Origin: Pohlia nutans
Taxonomy: Eukaryota; Streptophyta; Bryopsida; Bryales; Mniaceae
Assembly (NCBI GenBank): GCA_022496805.1
Contig: CM040091.1
Coordinates: forward strand, 9,662,336 to 9,726,335
DNA length: 64,000 bases
Direction of reading: 5' to 3'
This document shows, piece after piece, positions 23,301-38,300 of the stretch. How positions within the stretch are numbered: position 1 is the first letter of the stretch; every line of letters starts with the position of its first letter. The translations under genes were made by a program, and so were the position numbers. Below the pieces are notes generated by a model that was not told the origin of the DNA, ran no database searches, and worked only from the letters and a program-made list of their open reading frames with translations.

Positions 23301-26300
23301 TCTTCAAAGGATTCTCCCAAGCATTCAAAACGAGGCACCCTTGGCTCGTATTAGCTTGAATGGACCCTTTGGCATCAAACTACCAATTCTTCATTGCAGC
23401 TTCATTTTCCTTCGAACAAATAATATTCGTTTCTAAATTATTTTTTTCAAAATTCCAAATATTCTATGAAATTGGTTTAATCCTTTAGAGCTTTAATGTT
23501 TTTTGGAAAATATCCTTTTGAATTTTTTGTTATCTTTTTCAAAAATTATTTTAAAAACAAGGTTGCTATGAAGGTACAATAGTGCACCCAAATGGTTGTG
23601 TGGCACCATGCTTTAGAGTTTGGTGTTCCAAATACACATCTTTTTCTAGTGTTGAGTTATATTTATGTAAATAACAATTAATTTGACATAATTATGAGTA
23701 TTAAATTTGATATTAAGCTATGGTATTTAGTACCTATTCTAGAAAAAATATTATATAAATAATTATATGATTATTATGATTGAATAGATTTAGAATGACG
23801 ATGAAAAGATATTTACAAATAAATCTTTCAACTAACAGTTTAAAATCTAATCTTCTAAATATTGAAAAAATCTATTTAGTATAGTTATAAACCTATTAAA
23901 AGCGCAAAAAAAAAATTCTTCACATATTCCTTTTCAACTAGATCTTCCCTAATGTATTATGATTTTCTACATTTTTAATTTTTATAACATCCCATATAGC
24001 TCAATCAAATGGAACATAGTCAAATATTTCTATAAACGGTCTAACATTTTGATACCTTCAAATTTTAAGAATATTTGTTTTAAATATATTTTATTTTAAA
24101 AATGTATCATCAATATATCATCAATATATTTTGGTGATTTAAATTACTAAAATATATTGATGATATATTGATCACTAGCACGTTTTGAAAATATCATCAA
24201 TCTATTAATGGTACGTTTTGAAATAGAAGTCATACTTTTTTTAACATGTTATTAAATTTTCTTAGTTTTGTACAAAAGATTATTCATAAACTATATATTA
24301 GCTAGGCTATATTTATGACGTTTTTTTTGAAAAATAAAAATAAAAATCCAAATTCAAGTCCTAAATTTCATATGACTAAATTTAAGTTTTTTTTTACAAA
24401 TTAAAGAGTTTATCTCTTATATATTTAAAATAAAATATAATTTATTATATAATTTATTCAATTGCAAATGGTATGATTTGAGAAATAAAATTTGATGTAC
24501 GGCTTATAATGAAAATATATTATAGTGCAAGCATAGATAATCCAAATGTATTGTTTTGATCAGATTTGCAACTGAAAAAGAAGATGCCGTATATCTTGCA
24601 CAAGTAGAAGCATCTGACAAAGGCCATCGTCAAGGAGCAAGTGCGTTTACAAATGATAGGGGTTTAAGTCCTTTAGGCACATTAAAAAGACCAAAAAGTC
24701 CTTGTGAAGTTGAAGATAATTTTGAAAAGGTAAATCATAATAAATAATAAATATAAATAAAAATGTACAATTTGAAATACTCGTTCTTTTGAAATTGAAA
24801 TTTTTACTTGTTATTGCATCATACTATCCCATAATGCTAAATTTTAAAATGTAGGCTTTTACATTGAGTCCAGCTAATGGAGAATGTTGGCCAAATAGCC
24901 GAACAGAGATTACAATTACCTTTACACCTCCACGCGCATTTAAGTAATCATTGCAATCCTATTCTAAACTCAAGTTGTTTAACTTGATATTTATTTATTT
25001 ATTTATTGTGCATCATTGTTTTTATAAATTCTTCATTGTTAAATTTTGGTAAGTAAAAGTTTTGTACATTTTTTGGTTCTAAACTAGTTGATAGTAATAG
25101 TATTATCATATATAATGGTATGCTTGTAGGTATTACTGCAAAGCCTATTGCAAAATTTCAGGAAAATCAGAACGATTAGGAGTACAACTTGAAGGAACTG
25201 GAATTGGACCAGTAACACAATTTGTGCCATGCAAGCTTGATTTACAAGACCTCTACCTCTTTTCATCTTATGATTATGAAGTACAGTTGAAAAACTTAGG
25301 TGATATGGAGGTGAGCATTAAAAATATTAAAATTGTTGAAAACTCAATGAAACTCTCATTACACACATATACATTCAAATAAATTTTCCTTATGAACTGT
25401 AGGCAAATTTCCAACTTTGTTGCATGGACACAAAGGGTGCACATTTCAAGTTTAGTCCCACAGAAGGCATCATTCCAATTAAACAAGCGCAAATTATTAA
25501 AGTAAATTGTTACACACAATTGCGTGGAACCTTCGAAACAAAATTTGTGTGGAATGTTGAAGGCACCCAATTTAATCCTGCACTGTCTTTTCGGGCTTGC
25601 GTTGGCATCCCATTGATATGCATTGATACAAAAGGAATTGACTTTGGTCTTATTGGATTAGGATTTGGTTCTCGATTTACCTTCAATGTGCGCAATTGTA
25701 GCCAAGCTCTATTGCGCTTTAAATTCTATATTGTACAAAATGATCCATGCGATGGATTTTTGGTTTCTCCCGAGTATTGTAATATCAAACCCCAAGTATG
25801 ATAAAAAAAAACAATTACTTCCATCAATTATATGGCTATTTAAAAGATTATAAATGTTTTTATTTCTAAATTAGGTTTGATTTTTGTTTTTTGGTTTCTT
25901 CTTCGTTGGACTAAAAGCAAAACTTAAATCAAAGTAGGTATCAAAAAAGATATTACAAAAGAACTTTTAATGTATTGGATTTTTTTGTTGAAGGATAACG
26001 CAATTATTATTAAAAAGATTTATGCTTTTAAATGAAAGGAAGCTTTGAGCTTGATAGATAATCATTGCAATGAGCATGATGTTGATATGATTTTGTGTCT
26101 TCTATTGGGACCCTTCCACTTACAGGCTTCAGAGTCAGTGATAGTCTCATTAAATCCCACTGCAGTGCGTAAATATACAGGATCATTACATATTTTTTTA
26201 TTTGAAATTGATGAAGTCTACACCGTCATTACACTATCAGGGGAGGCCGTTGTTGCAAAGGTACAAGAATATTAAACTTCATTAGCATTTTTTGTTTATT

Positions 26301-29300
26301 ATTTTACTTGAATCGCTCTTTTGTGTTATACATGCATACATATATAATTAAAAATTAATATATGTATAGTGTGCGGAATGATATAACAGTTGAAACTTGA
26401 CAACGATTATCTGGACTTTGGAACATGCTTTATTCGATGTGAATACACTCGCAGTTGCATTATTAGCAATGACAATGAAGTAGTGGGAAAGTTTGCAATC
26501 CAACCACAAGATTCACAAACAGCTACTACTGCAAAATTGATTGCTAAGCCACTAGAAGGTCCTGTGCCTGGAAAAGGTTCAACTTCCATTGAATATAAGA
26601 TTGCAACCTCCATCTTGGGAGAAATTGCATTTGTAACCGCTATCATATTTTCTCCTGGCGCAGGAGCTTATGAAAAGAAAATGCCTCTCCGAATTGAAGC
26701 ATTGTCTATTGGTTAGTATATTATCACATTAATTTTTGTATCAAGATGTGTTCAAAACGAAGCTTTCAATATTAAATTTTGTATAGTTTATTTATTGGCT
26801 TTGACCCTAAGGAAGAGGCATTAGGGGGGACACTCATTTTTTTGGGCTAAATATCACTGTAGCAAACATATCCGTCTATATTTCCATTGAAATGCATTCT
26901 TGTCTGTCACCTATTTTATTCCGATCAGAGCTCCTCGAAGCATACTTGCTTGTTTATTGACCAATTATGAGTCCAAATCAATGAAAGCTAAAAAAAAGTA
27001 TAAAGAATTTACATTGGTTGAATAAAAAGATATGCATTCAATGTAATATTATAAATTCACGTTTTAAAACATAACTTAGTCATTTGTTTTTGTAGTTTTT
27101 GAAATTTATTTGCACATTTTGTCCATTTTTGTTCATTTTAGTTTATATCCTTCCTACAACCAAGAACTTAGATTCTTTATCTAAACCATTTAGTGCCCAA
27201 GGTGTCAAATATGGTCATTTTCAAGATAAAAATTGGAATTAGTCAAAATTCATGAAGATTTGGGTTTAATATAAAACTAAATGAACATAGATAATAACAC
27301 AAGTTATGTTAAATGTGCTTGTAGTTATTTTTTGTAAAAAAAATTAAAAAAGTCGTAGTGTATGCCTCTTTTGAAAAGGTTCTTTAGCAATTAGTGGAGT
27401 CCACCCTTTTCAACAATAGCATTGTAGATGTCTCACCACCCAACTTCTTTAGATATAAATGATGTGGACTTGCTATGATTTGGGATTTACTACATTGATT
27501 CGAGAATTGTAGTACAAACTATGAGGTAGTGCAAAGAAGGGCTACAAAACCTTATATCTTGTATTGAATCATGTGCAAGAGAAAAAAAACAAAAAAAACA
27601 TGACATTGAAGTCTAATAGCAAGGTCAAATTATTAGAAATTCATGTATCATGAATAATTAATTATTTTTCATTTTGTTTTTAGGGAATGAAGCACATGCC
27701 TCACCCTCTTGTAACAATTAATCTTGATTTTATCCTCAAGGACGTGAGGTATATGCTTTTTTTTGAAGAAGAAATGAAAAGTGTGTCATGATTAGAATTT
27801 TAAAGCTCAAAACCACATAGTAAACTAAGTTTTTTGAGTTTTTTTTACCAGTAAAATTCATACAATCAATTAAATTTTCACCTCCAATTATTATCTTTGT
27901 CATCTAAACTCTTTTTGCTTTAGTTATGCAAAATTATGCGGAATGGGTTTAACTAGCGACTAGGAGTGATGAGTTTTACATATACCACATGTATTGTTAG
28001 CACAAGTGCACTTCAATTTGTATAAATCAAAGGCTTCTCTCCTTCTAATACTCACACTTTTCCACACTTTCATGAAAAAATATTCCACATTCATCAACCA
28101 TACATAGTTTCTCTACTTACTTTCTTGATCAATTCACCCCATTTTCACAATAGTTTTCCATCTAGTTTTCAAGGGATTGCCCAGGTAGGGCACTCATACA
28201 TGTATTTAATAACCCATTTGCGACAGAAGGGTGTTTATCATAGGGCTATTTATATAAAAAAATCGGAATCCTTTACACCCTATCAGTACAGATAAATCTA
28301 AATTTTGTCATTTTAGATGACCCTATTTGTATTTATAAAGTTGCAAGTGAACTAGTTTCTAGTACCCTATGTTCCTTATAATTTGTATATTTGACCCTAT
28401 GAATGACAAACCATAGGACTCTTGAATGTTTGTAGTGAAAATTCAATAAACGATGTGTACACTAAAGACATCAAACAATATACCAAAACATAAAAACTTG
28501 AAGCATTATTAAAACCTCTTGTTGTTCCAAAACATACATCAAACAATGTCCAAATCAAATAAACTTGAAACAAGCAAGCAAAAAAACTTGAAGCAATCAA
28601 ATGAAAATGGATAGTTTTTCATCCATTCACCACCATAAAATGCACTGTATATCTTTGCCTCAATATTTTTTTCTCTACCTACTATTTCCAACCCTATTTT
28701 AGATTAAAATAATTTGATGAATTGATGCATTATATGTTACCCTTATTTTTTATACAAACAACTTTGCAATTGAAGAGGCCCTTCATTATATCAAAGAATT
28801 GTATGAATTTTCTCACAAATGGATTAAAATACCCTCCATTCTTCCTCACATGGTTTAATAAATTTTAACAAGTGCCCTACCCGGGAGGGAATGAAGTATA
28901 CACTACACTCCCTCATGACAAGCGTTTTTATTTTGTCTTTAACCCCTAAGCTCCCGAGCGACCATTTTCTGGTCGCTGCCCGGAAAAACGGGCTGCCCGG
29001 AACAAAAAAAAAATTTTTTGAAAAAATAAAAAATATTTTAAAATACAACATCAAGTCTACTTTCCAACCCAATTTGAATTATGGAAATCCAAGTTAAACT
29101 TTACCCGGGAGAATTTTTCAAAGTAGATCACCTCAACATTGTCTTAGTGTTACAAAATTTGCTATTTGGGGAAAGTAATGATGATTCCTCCATCATTTCT
29201 CTTGTTTTTTTTGAAGTTTACGATAGATAGCCCAACTTTAACCAATCGTACTAAATTTTGAACTCTAAAATTGAAAATTATAATTTATACAAATTTTCAA

Positions 29301-32300
29301 AGGTTAATGCTTTTAAAGTCATTAAAAATTGATCTAAAGATTATTTTGGAAGTTTGACCGTATGGATAATTTGTAAAGATGATACTCTACATTTTGTCTA
29401 TTGAACCAACCTTCATCAAACATATGGAAGGCACATATTATAACACATCTATGTTTTGTCCAATACCCCTCGGGCTTTTAGGGGTTAAGAAAGTGAGGTG
29501 TAGGTAAAAAATATGCCTAATCCACTAATATTGAAATTATTTTCATTTAATCTTCGAGGAGGTGATGCATACGCTTCACCTATTGGTCACAATAGTTTTC
29601 AATTTGTTTTAAAGGAAGGTAAGCGATGCGTCTCATCCCCTTGTCACAAATATTTTTCATTTTTTTCAAGGAGGTGAAACATGTGCTTTATCCTTTGTCA
29701 CAATTGTTTCCCATTTAGACTTGAAATGAGTGAAGAAAATCCTTTCCATCCTTTTCATAATTACAATTTGTTTCATTATCAAGACTAAAGTTGTGTTAAT
29801 ATCATTCCACTTAATTTTAGATTTAAAAACAAGTCTTTTTATAACTTCTTTGTTTTAAAAAGAGCGTGGAATACATTTTGACATCAAAATTTTAATATAT
29901 TTTTAATGAAGGGTTTTTTTTGGTTTAAATCAAAGTTAATTTCATTTACATTCATCAAACTTATTAAAGGTAGAAAAATTTGTAGAATTAATAACAAAAA
30001 ATTGCAATTGTAATTAATTTCATTGAAAGTGTACTTTTTTGAGTCCGTCTCTTATATGAAGTATTCTACATATTCAAATGATAATAATAATAATAATAAT
30101 AATTATTATTATTATTATTATTATCCAAATTTAAATAGAAAATGAAAAATATGATTAATGTAAAAAAAATTGAAGAACTAAAATCTAACAATTTAAAAAG
30201 AAATACATGGTTCACTTTACACTATGAAATTCATTTAAAAAATACATTTATAGAACAAAAATGCATCTACAATGAAAGTACATTTGTAGACATCTACATT
30301 AAAAGTATCACATACATAAGACTAAATTGTAAAATATAATATTCTATACGTATTATACAATCTTCACAAAATGTCTTTAGATAGCCTATTTTGTGCGTAG
30401 TATGAAAAATGTGCACTGTTACAAATTACTTTGAAATACACAATATAAAATCAAAATTATGCATTTCATTTTCTAATTAGAAAATGTATCATAAATATGT
30501 AGGTCCAATATTAAGATTGGAGCCAAAAGGTTGGGATGCTCCACCAAAGCCACAAGCATGGCAAGATCGCATAGAAGATGAAAGATCATGGTCACCAATG
30601 TTAGATTTTGGCAGGATTCCAGTTCTTGAAAAAAGAACCAGAAGTTTTGTAATCAGGAACATGTGTTGTATTCCAGCAAATATTACTTTGTCAAACAAAA
30701 TTTACGTATTCAAAGTCAGTCAATCTAAAGCTACAATTGGGCCATTCAATTACCTTGAAATTGAAGTAAGTTCAATGTGTAAAGTCACGTTAATAATACA
30801 CCTTTATGCAAATTATAAACACAATTTTGAACAAAATGTAAGTTCCAAAATTTTGAAATCATTTTATAAAACAACGAGCCTTTTCAATTTATATTGAATT
30901 AAGTTATAAAGAAAATTGAAATTACATATAATGATGTCAGGTAGTAGCTTGTCTCGATGACACAAAAAAATTTACAGATAAGATCCTTATTACAACAGAA
31001 GGAGGCCAATATTCCGTAAACTTAATTGCAACTGGCCAAGGGTCTACACTTACATCTGATGCTTTAGCAAATGGAAGTTTACACTTTGGTACACAATTAA
31101 GTCATAGTGTCATCACAAAACCCTTTGAAATTAGTAATGAAGGTCGATATGTTCAAATTGTCACTTGGGATATGGACAATGAAATGAAAAAGTCTCCGAA
31201 ACATGTATTTGCATTTGCACCAATGAAAATGGCAATACCCCCTCATACATCATTTAGTTTCAAATGTACAGGTATAATTTACAAACATGATTCTATCCTT
31301 TTAAATAAAAATTATCGTATTATAGACAAGATTGAAGTATTTAGAATATGTAACTTTACAATATTTCACTATTCACAATATCAATTGATGTATTTAAACT
31401 TAAATTAAATAATTATAATAATTTATAATGTATCGAATAAAATGCAATTAGTATATATACAAAAATTATATATAGTTAGAATATTCTTTTTGAAAATATC
31501 ATATTCATAAAATGTATTATTATTAAAATTAAAATCAAATTTATTTTGAAATAAAAGTAGAATGGCTAATTTTTTTGATAATTTCTTAAGCTTTGAAACA
31601 TTCATTACATTTTTAAAAAGCTTTATGCGTTATCTAATGTTGGATTTAGGAACTTTTCAAGCAACCGGTTTTGTCAATGAAGTGTTTCTATGTCGTGTAG
31701 TTGTTGGCAAACAAAGAGAACAAGTGTATAATTTGGAGGTGGACGCAGATGTGGTTGGCACCAAATTGTTATTTTCAAAGCGGGAGATAAGATTCATTCA
31801 ATTGAACGATGGAAAAGCACACCCAAATAAAAGCACTACACAACTTACTTGTCAAAATGTTTATGTAAAGCCATTGTACATGAAGTTTTTGGTAAAACCA
31901 CCATTTGGGTGCAATAAAGATGAAGCTAAACTAGATCCTACAGAGTGCCTCACATTGGATCTTTCATTTGAGTGGCAAACACCTGTTATCAAAAAAAGTA
32001 CTGTGTGTAAGAGTAAATTTGAAGTTGTATACAATGACACTGTGCACCGTGATACTCTTGATATGATTGGAGAAATACATTTTCCTAACTTAAAATTATC
32101 AACCAATCAACTAAATTTTGAGTGAGTGTTTTTTCAAAAATGATTCATAGCATATAATACATTCAACTTTTTGTTCTCAATGAAGTAGATTTTGAAGATT
32201 TTACAATCAAATTCCAAAATTGTACGGAGCATTTAAATTGCATTCTATATCATAGTTGGAGGGCATGGTTGGCAAAAAAAATTGAAAAACAAAATTCATA

Positions 32301-35300
32301 ATTTTTGGGAAATTATCAATATTTTTAGTTGAAATTGTTGAAATGGTGAAATATTATCATTCTTCACAATTCTTAATATTTTTTTAACAACTAAATGTGA
32401 TATCTAGTGAAAAAAGAGTTGTTCTCATAATCAAACTCATTCTAAGTTAGAGCATTGAATTTGTATAAAAAAAACAAGGTTTATTCCCTCACTTAACTCA
32501 TTTTTGTGAAATGTAGTTTACATTCATACACCTTTGACATATCACTTGCTTATTGTCAAATTGCAATTTAAAATTGAGAAGAAAAAAATCAAAATTTGAT
32601 TAATTTTATTTAACCATTCAGCATAAATGTGTTAACCTTGTCTTTCACCTACGGTATTTTTTTTTATAATAAAAATTGATATTAAATTAAAATAGCATAA
32701 ATAAAAATAAAAAATTCATTAAAATGAAATGTTTTAAAGTGTGAACATGAAAAATATCATAGATTTATCTTAAGGGGAGTTGATTTTGCATTAAGCATTT
32801 TTGTTTAATTTTTTCGAATACTTATGGTGATTACGAAATTTTGATTTTGATTAAATAATACAATTCGTTTTCATTTTCATTTTTTAATATAATTATATAT
32901 TAAAAACCCATTATTAATAATTTTGATATCTTATTATTGACATAAATATTAAGTACTTTAAAATTTTGGATTTAAAAAATGAATATAAATATAATAACGA
33001 GTATACCTAATTACACACAAAAACATGCTATAACGTTCAAAAATACTTTGGCTATTTCAAAATGCTATAAGAATTCATAGCATTTTTTTCCAAATCGTAT
33101 GATCAATAAATTAGTATAGAACTTAAATATATTAAAATATTATACACACAAATATATGTATAATTTATTCAATTTTATAGTTTTTTCAGATTAAAAACTT
33201 GTGAATGTATTAATTTATATTATAACATTTTTTAAATAAATTTTATTGTTCTAATAAATTCTCTATTAATGAATGCATTTCAAATGATGAACTATCAAAC
33301 AATATTATATATGAATTTATAGCAAGTAAGAAACCTATGATTGAAATTTACATGTATTAAGAATTGGAATTTATATCATTGGAATAGGGCTATAGTAGAG
33401 CATACATGTAAAAGACTTCAAATGACAGTTAAAAATCCTAGTGCAATGCAAGTAAGTTATGCGTGGTCTTTTTATGAACATGATCCACGAAAAGATATAA
33501 AAGTCACTTTAGAAGCTAGAAAAAAATCAAAAGGCTTAATGATTCCATTGAATGAAATTTTTGATCTCCTTCCTATTCGAGCAACTTTGGATCCAGGGGA
33601 GCAAGAAATTGTAGAAGCTTCATTTTATGCCTATCCTGGATATACAGTTAAAGCTACAGCTATATGCAGGGTATAATAATTTTTACTAATATTATAACCA
33701 TTAAATATATGAGTGTTTATATATTTTTTGAAAATATGAATATAGAATCAATATTTGTAATTATTATTTAAATCATTGCTTCGAAGTTAAAAGAAATCGT
33801 ATTTCAATAAAATTCTTTGATACAAATTAAATAATTTCTTTAATCACACAAAAAATTATTGTGTATGAAATTATGTAATTTGTTTTTGAAATTTCTAAAA
33901 TCTTATTTTAAATGAATTATTCGATTACTATATCAGTAAAAAAATGACATGTGTTTTTACATTCATTATTATTTTATAAAATATACATTTTCTAAAAAAT
34001 TCTAAAACATTGGTATTTTATGTAAAATGAATGACTATCGTAGTACATTCTTGACAGGGTGTTTTGGATTTGTTCTTACTGTTAGACAACACCAGAATCT
34101 TGTAGGTTGAAAATGGTCCAGAGTATTTTGTTTCTTTGGAAGGAGAATCGTCTATCATAAAATACAACATAAATTACACCACTTTAGATGTCGGAATAAA
34201 ATTATACAATAAAATAACTTATGACAAGAATCTTGTTTTGAGAAACAATGGAAAAATACATTATGATTTTGAAATCGATTTAAGTCCAATAATACGCAAA
34301 CAAGCAATTCATATAAGCCCTTTGATTGGACATTTGCGAGGAAGTACAAGACAACGATTTAATTGTCGTATCTTTCCAAGTGAGTCATTGTTGTATTTAC
34401 TATTATAAGTTTTTAACAAGAAAAATGTTGTAGTGGTATGAAGTATGTATTGAGCAAATTTTAAAAGAAATTGTGTATTTAAAAATACAAAAAATTGATT
34501 ATTAATTTTGTAACATCATACCGTATTTCATGGTATCAAATCATATTAACATCTTAAATGATCACATCTTGATTTATTTTGCTTAACTTTTATATTTTAA
34601 TTATGAACATTTGGTTATGACATTAGGTATGCCATTGAAATTTAAAGAGGATTTTTTACTACAAGTTGCATATTTTTTACCTCACACAATTAGCGTAGTT
34701 GGAGAAGGTTCTTATCCAAGTATATGGATTGATGCTCCACGTGTGCGGAATCGTCAATTTCTTAAATACGTAGACCAAGCTCGACAAATTGTACTTCAAA
34801 AATGGTTAGATGATATGCTTGCTAATTTAAAGCGGAAAAAACGGCCCGAAGCTCTTACTTTAGATGAATTAGATTATGAATCGGAAGGAGAATCAATACA
34901 TGAAAGTTCAGGAAGTTCCGAAGAGGAAGACGATAGTAATACATTGCTTAAGTCAAGAAGAGATACAACCAAGATGTTAGAGCAGGTTAAAATCGTTGAC
35001 CAAGATGAAATAGATCGTTTAGCAAAGGGGGCTAAAGAAAAGGGTGATCGTGATCTTCTTACTTGTCGTCATCACTTTCATCATAAATCTAGGTCTCCGC
35101 TTACTAGAAAACTTTCTCCTATGGATTCTGAAAAAGGAAAAAAACTTCCATGGAATAGACCAAGTTTTTTAAACAGACGAAATTTAAAGCTTCAAGAAGA
35201 AGAAAGACAATACCAAGCTAGTCGAAAACAAATAAATTATGCGTGTGGGCATGCGTATCATAAAAAAGCACATTCTTCACTAACTGGTATTTAGTGACTA

Positions 35301-38300
35301 TATTTTTAGTATATTTTATTACCAATTTTGAATTATTGCACGAGTCATTAAAAAAATTATCCATTTAAAACTAAAACTTTGTACCTTAAAATTGTTCATA
35401 TTTTAGGTCCTCATTCTAAAATGGCTAAAGAAAAAGTTAAAGGCCTTCCATGGCATAGAGAAAGTTATATGGCTACTGCTGAAGTAAGAAGAATAGCAAA
35501 GCTGTATGGACGCCCAGTTCCACCACGTCGCAAAACAATGATACATAAACCCTCTATGATTACTTTTGCACCGGAGCAAGATTATATCTCTGAAGATAGT
35601 AGTGAATCTGAAAGATATTTTGAGGTTTAACTACAAGTATATCAATGTTCAACATTCAAATAAATTTTTAGTTTGTTATATTTTGTATTTAAAATTTGAG
35701 GTTAAAATTTTGAATACTACAAAATAGACATAGTTACATCCTATAATCTATGAATAAATATATTTTAATAATAAATAAGACTACAATTGTAATGTCAATT
35801 ATAACAACTATTATATTGTTTATTATAATTCATATCACATTTTATACATTTTGATTTAATAAATAGTACATATATACATATATATACATATATATATATT
35901 GATTAATTATAAAACACAAAATGATATCATGTATGTTACATTAAAAAGTACAATATGTAAAAATAGGAAATTGATGAAGACGATGAAGATTTAAAGCAAT
36001 TGATTGAAGATATTGATGCTGAAGTTGATAAACTTGTAGTGTTAGAAGGATTTTATGAACCATTGCCATATGTACCTTTTTTTACATTAAGAGATGATGA
36101 AGATTTATCTTCAGGAGACGAAGAAGAAGCTCAAGATCTTTTATGTAGACATCATCTTCATCGAAAATCACGATCTCCATTAACAGGAAAACTATCACCC
36201 ATGGCTTTGGAAACTTTTTCAGGAAGAGGTTTATCTTGGCTTCGCCAAAGTTTTATTGATAAAAATGAAAAAAAAAGAGTAGAAAAATTATACAAACTTC
36301 GTAAATCCATAGTCCGGAGAGAAACTTTGGCAAAGGAGGCAGCAACAAAAAATCAATCTTTTTTCATAATACACAGGCAATCGTCTTTAAAAAATCTTGC
36401 TGAACAAATCAATACATTGGAAGGCCAAGAAATAAGCATCAAACTTGATGATGAAAGTGATAAATTACATAATATAGATACAATTGATCAAATTGGCACA
36501 TATGATCATGACAGTGATTATGATCACAATCATGATCACACAAACTATGAAGAACACGATCATGAATTTTCAGATTCACAAGACTCTGATGTTGATATTA
36601 AAGTAGATGTTAAACCAAAAGAAACACCAGATGTTAATATCCAAAAACTAACTTGTAATCAATTTGAATTGGATTTTGAAAATGTGATTGTGGGAGAAAA
36701 AAAAGAACTTTCATTGATGCTATACAATGGTGCAAATTTTCCCGTTACTTTCAAGGTTGATAAAACAAGCGCAAATTCAAAAGGATTTAACATTCAACCC
36801 GACAAAATATTGATTTTACCTGGTGAACCTAATCATGATAAAGCTACAAAACTTCAAATTACATTCCAGAATATGATGCCAAAATTGCCTCTTGGACCTG
36901 TTCACGTTTGGGTGCAAATGAATGTAAAAGAGGTGCATCAATTGATTAATTTCTTAATTTTTAAGAATAAATATTTGTCATAGTATTAATTTTGAATATA
37001 TGAAAAAATCATTTTTAATTCTTAATATAATTAATTGTAGTAATTTTTTCTAGGAATAATATTTTTACAAAATCAAAATTTTTAATTAAGATTAATGAAT
37101 TTATAAATAATTATTAAGTCACAACTTATATATCATATAAAAGAAATATTCAACATGCAATCTCTTTATAGGGCCCTATGACAATGTTATTATTAAAAGC
37201 AAATGTAACTTTACCTCAACTTCATATATCTCACAAGTATATTGATTTTGGTACAGTTCAAGTTTCACGTTGTAAGGTGAATGGCGATGATTAAAAAAAG
37301 ATTATATTTAAACATTATTCATCATTTCAAAAATTCATAACATTAATTACGACCCTGAAGTTATATATGTGTTAAATATCATTTATCCATGGATGAGAGC
37401 ATGGTAAACTAAACCACTTGTGATTCCTGTGAAGAAGCAACAATGCAGGGTTCAAAAATTTGTTAAATTTTTATTTTTTGTGAAACTCTTTTTTTGTGAA
37501 TAAAACAAAAATTCAATGTTTAACAAAGTCTAACAAAAAAAGTGAAAAAAAAAAACATATTCAACAAGTATCTATGTGTGTTATAGTAAGGTTAAAGCAA
37601 TTAAAATTGAAAAAGTAGTTCTTACCGGATTGAAAAGTAGATTTAAAACATGTTGAAATTGCATTGAATTTTTATTTTTTCAAGAGTTTTTTTCTTTGGA
37701 GCCCTCCAATGCACAATGAACTCATAAAATACATAATTTAAATTCATATTGAACATGATTCAAATCATCATATTTGCTTCCAAAATTTGTTTTAGACATC
37801 TATTTTCAAGCTTTACTTTTAGTAACCTTTTTTAATATTTTAACTTTAAACTTTGAATTAAAGCACCTAATAGAACTATGGAGGGCTCTACCAAATTAGA
37901 ACTTATTTATATGATTTATAAATTTTGTCATAATTTATAACCTTTGACCAAAACAATTATACTTTCAGCACTAAGGATGACTTCAATGGTTTAGTTTACC
38001 GTGCTTTCACCTCCAACTATAAATACTATTATTTAATACATTTGATTAAACTTAGTTATATATTTATATCCAATTTTATTTGCCTTCTAATAATCATGAA
38101 AGAAAATTATTGTAGGCATGGTATGTGAGATTAAAAAATATTGGAGAAGCAATTGTTGATTGGACTATGGAAAAACCAACTCCTGAAAATACTAACATCA
38201 ACATAGGTTTATTGAGAGATTGGCCATATTTTAAACTTATACCACCGAGGGCAATTTTGCAACCGGACGAAAGTATGGATATACAGGTCATTATTAATTT

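Noticed and set aside
26712..30502. Hidden additional HYDIN exon in the 3.8-kb intron 13
   Set aside because: The phases of the flanking exons join directly (G + GT CCA), and the intron content is explained by repeats and elements.
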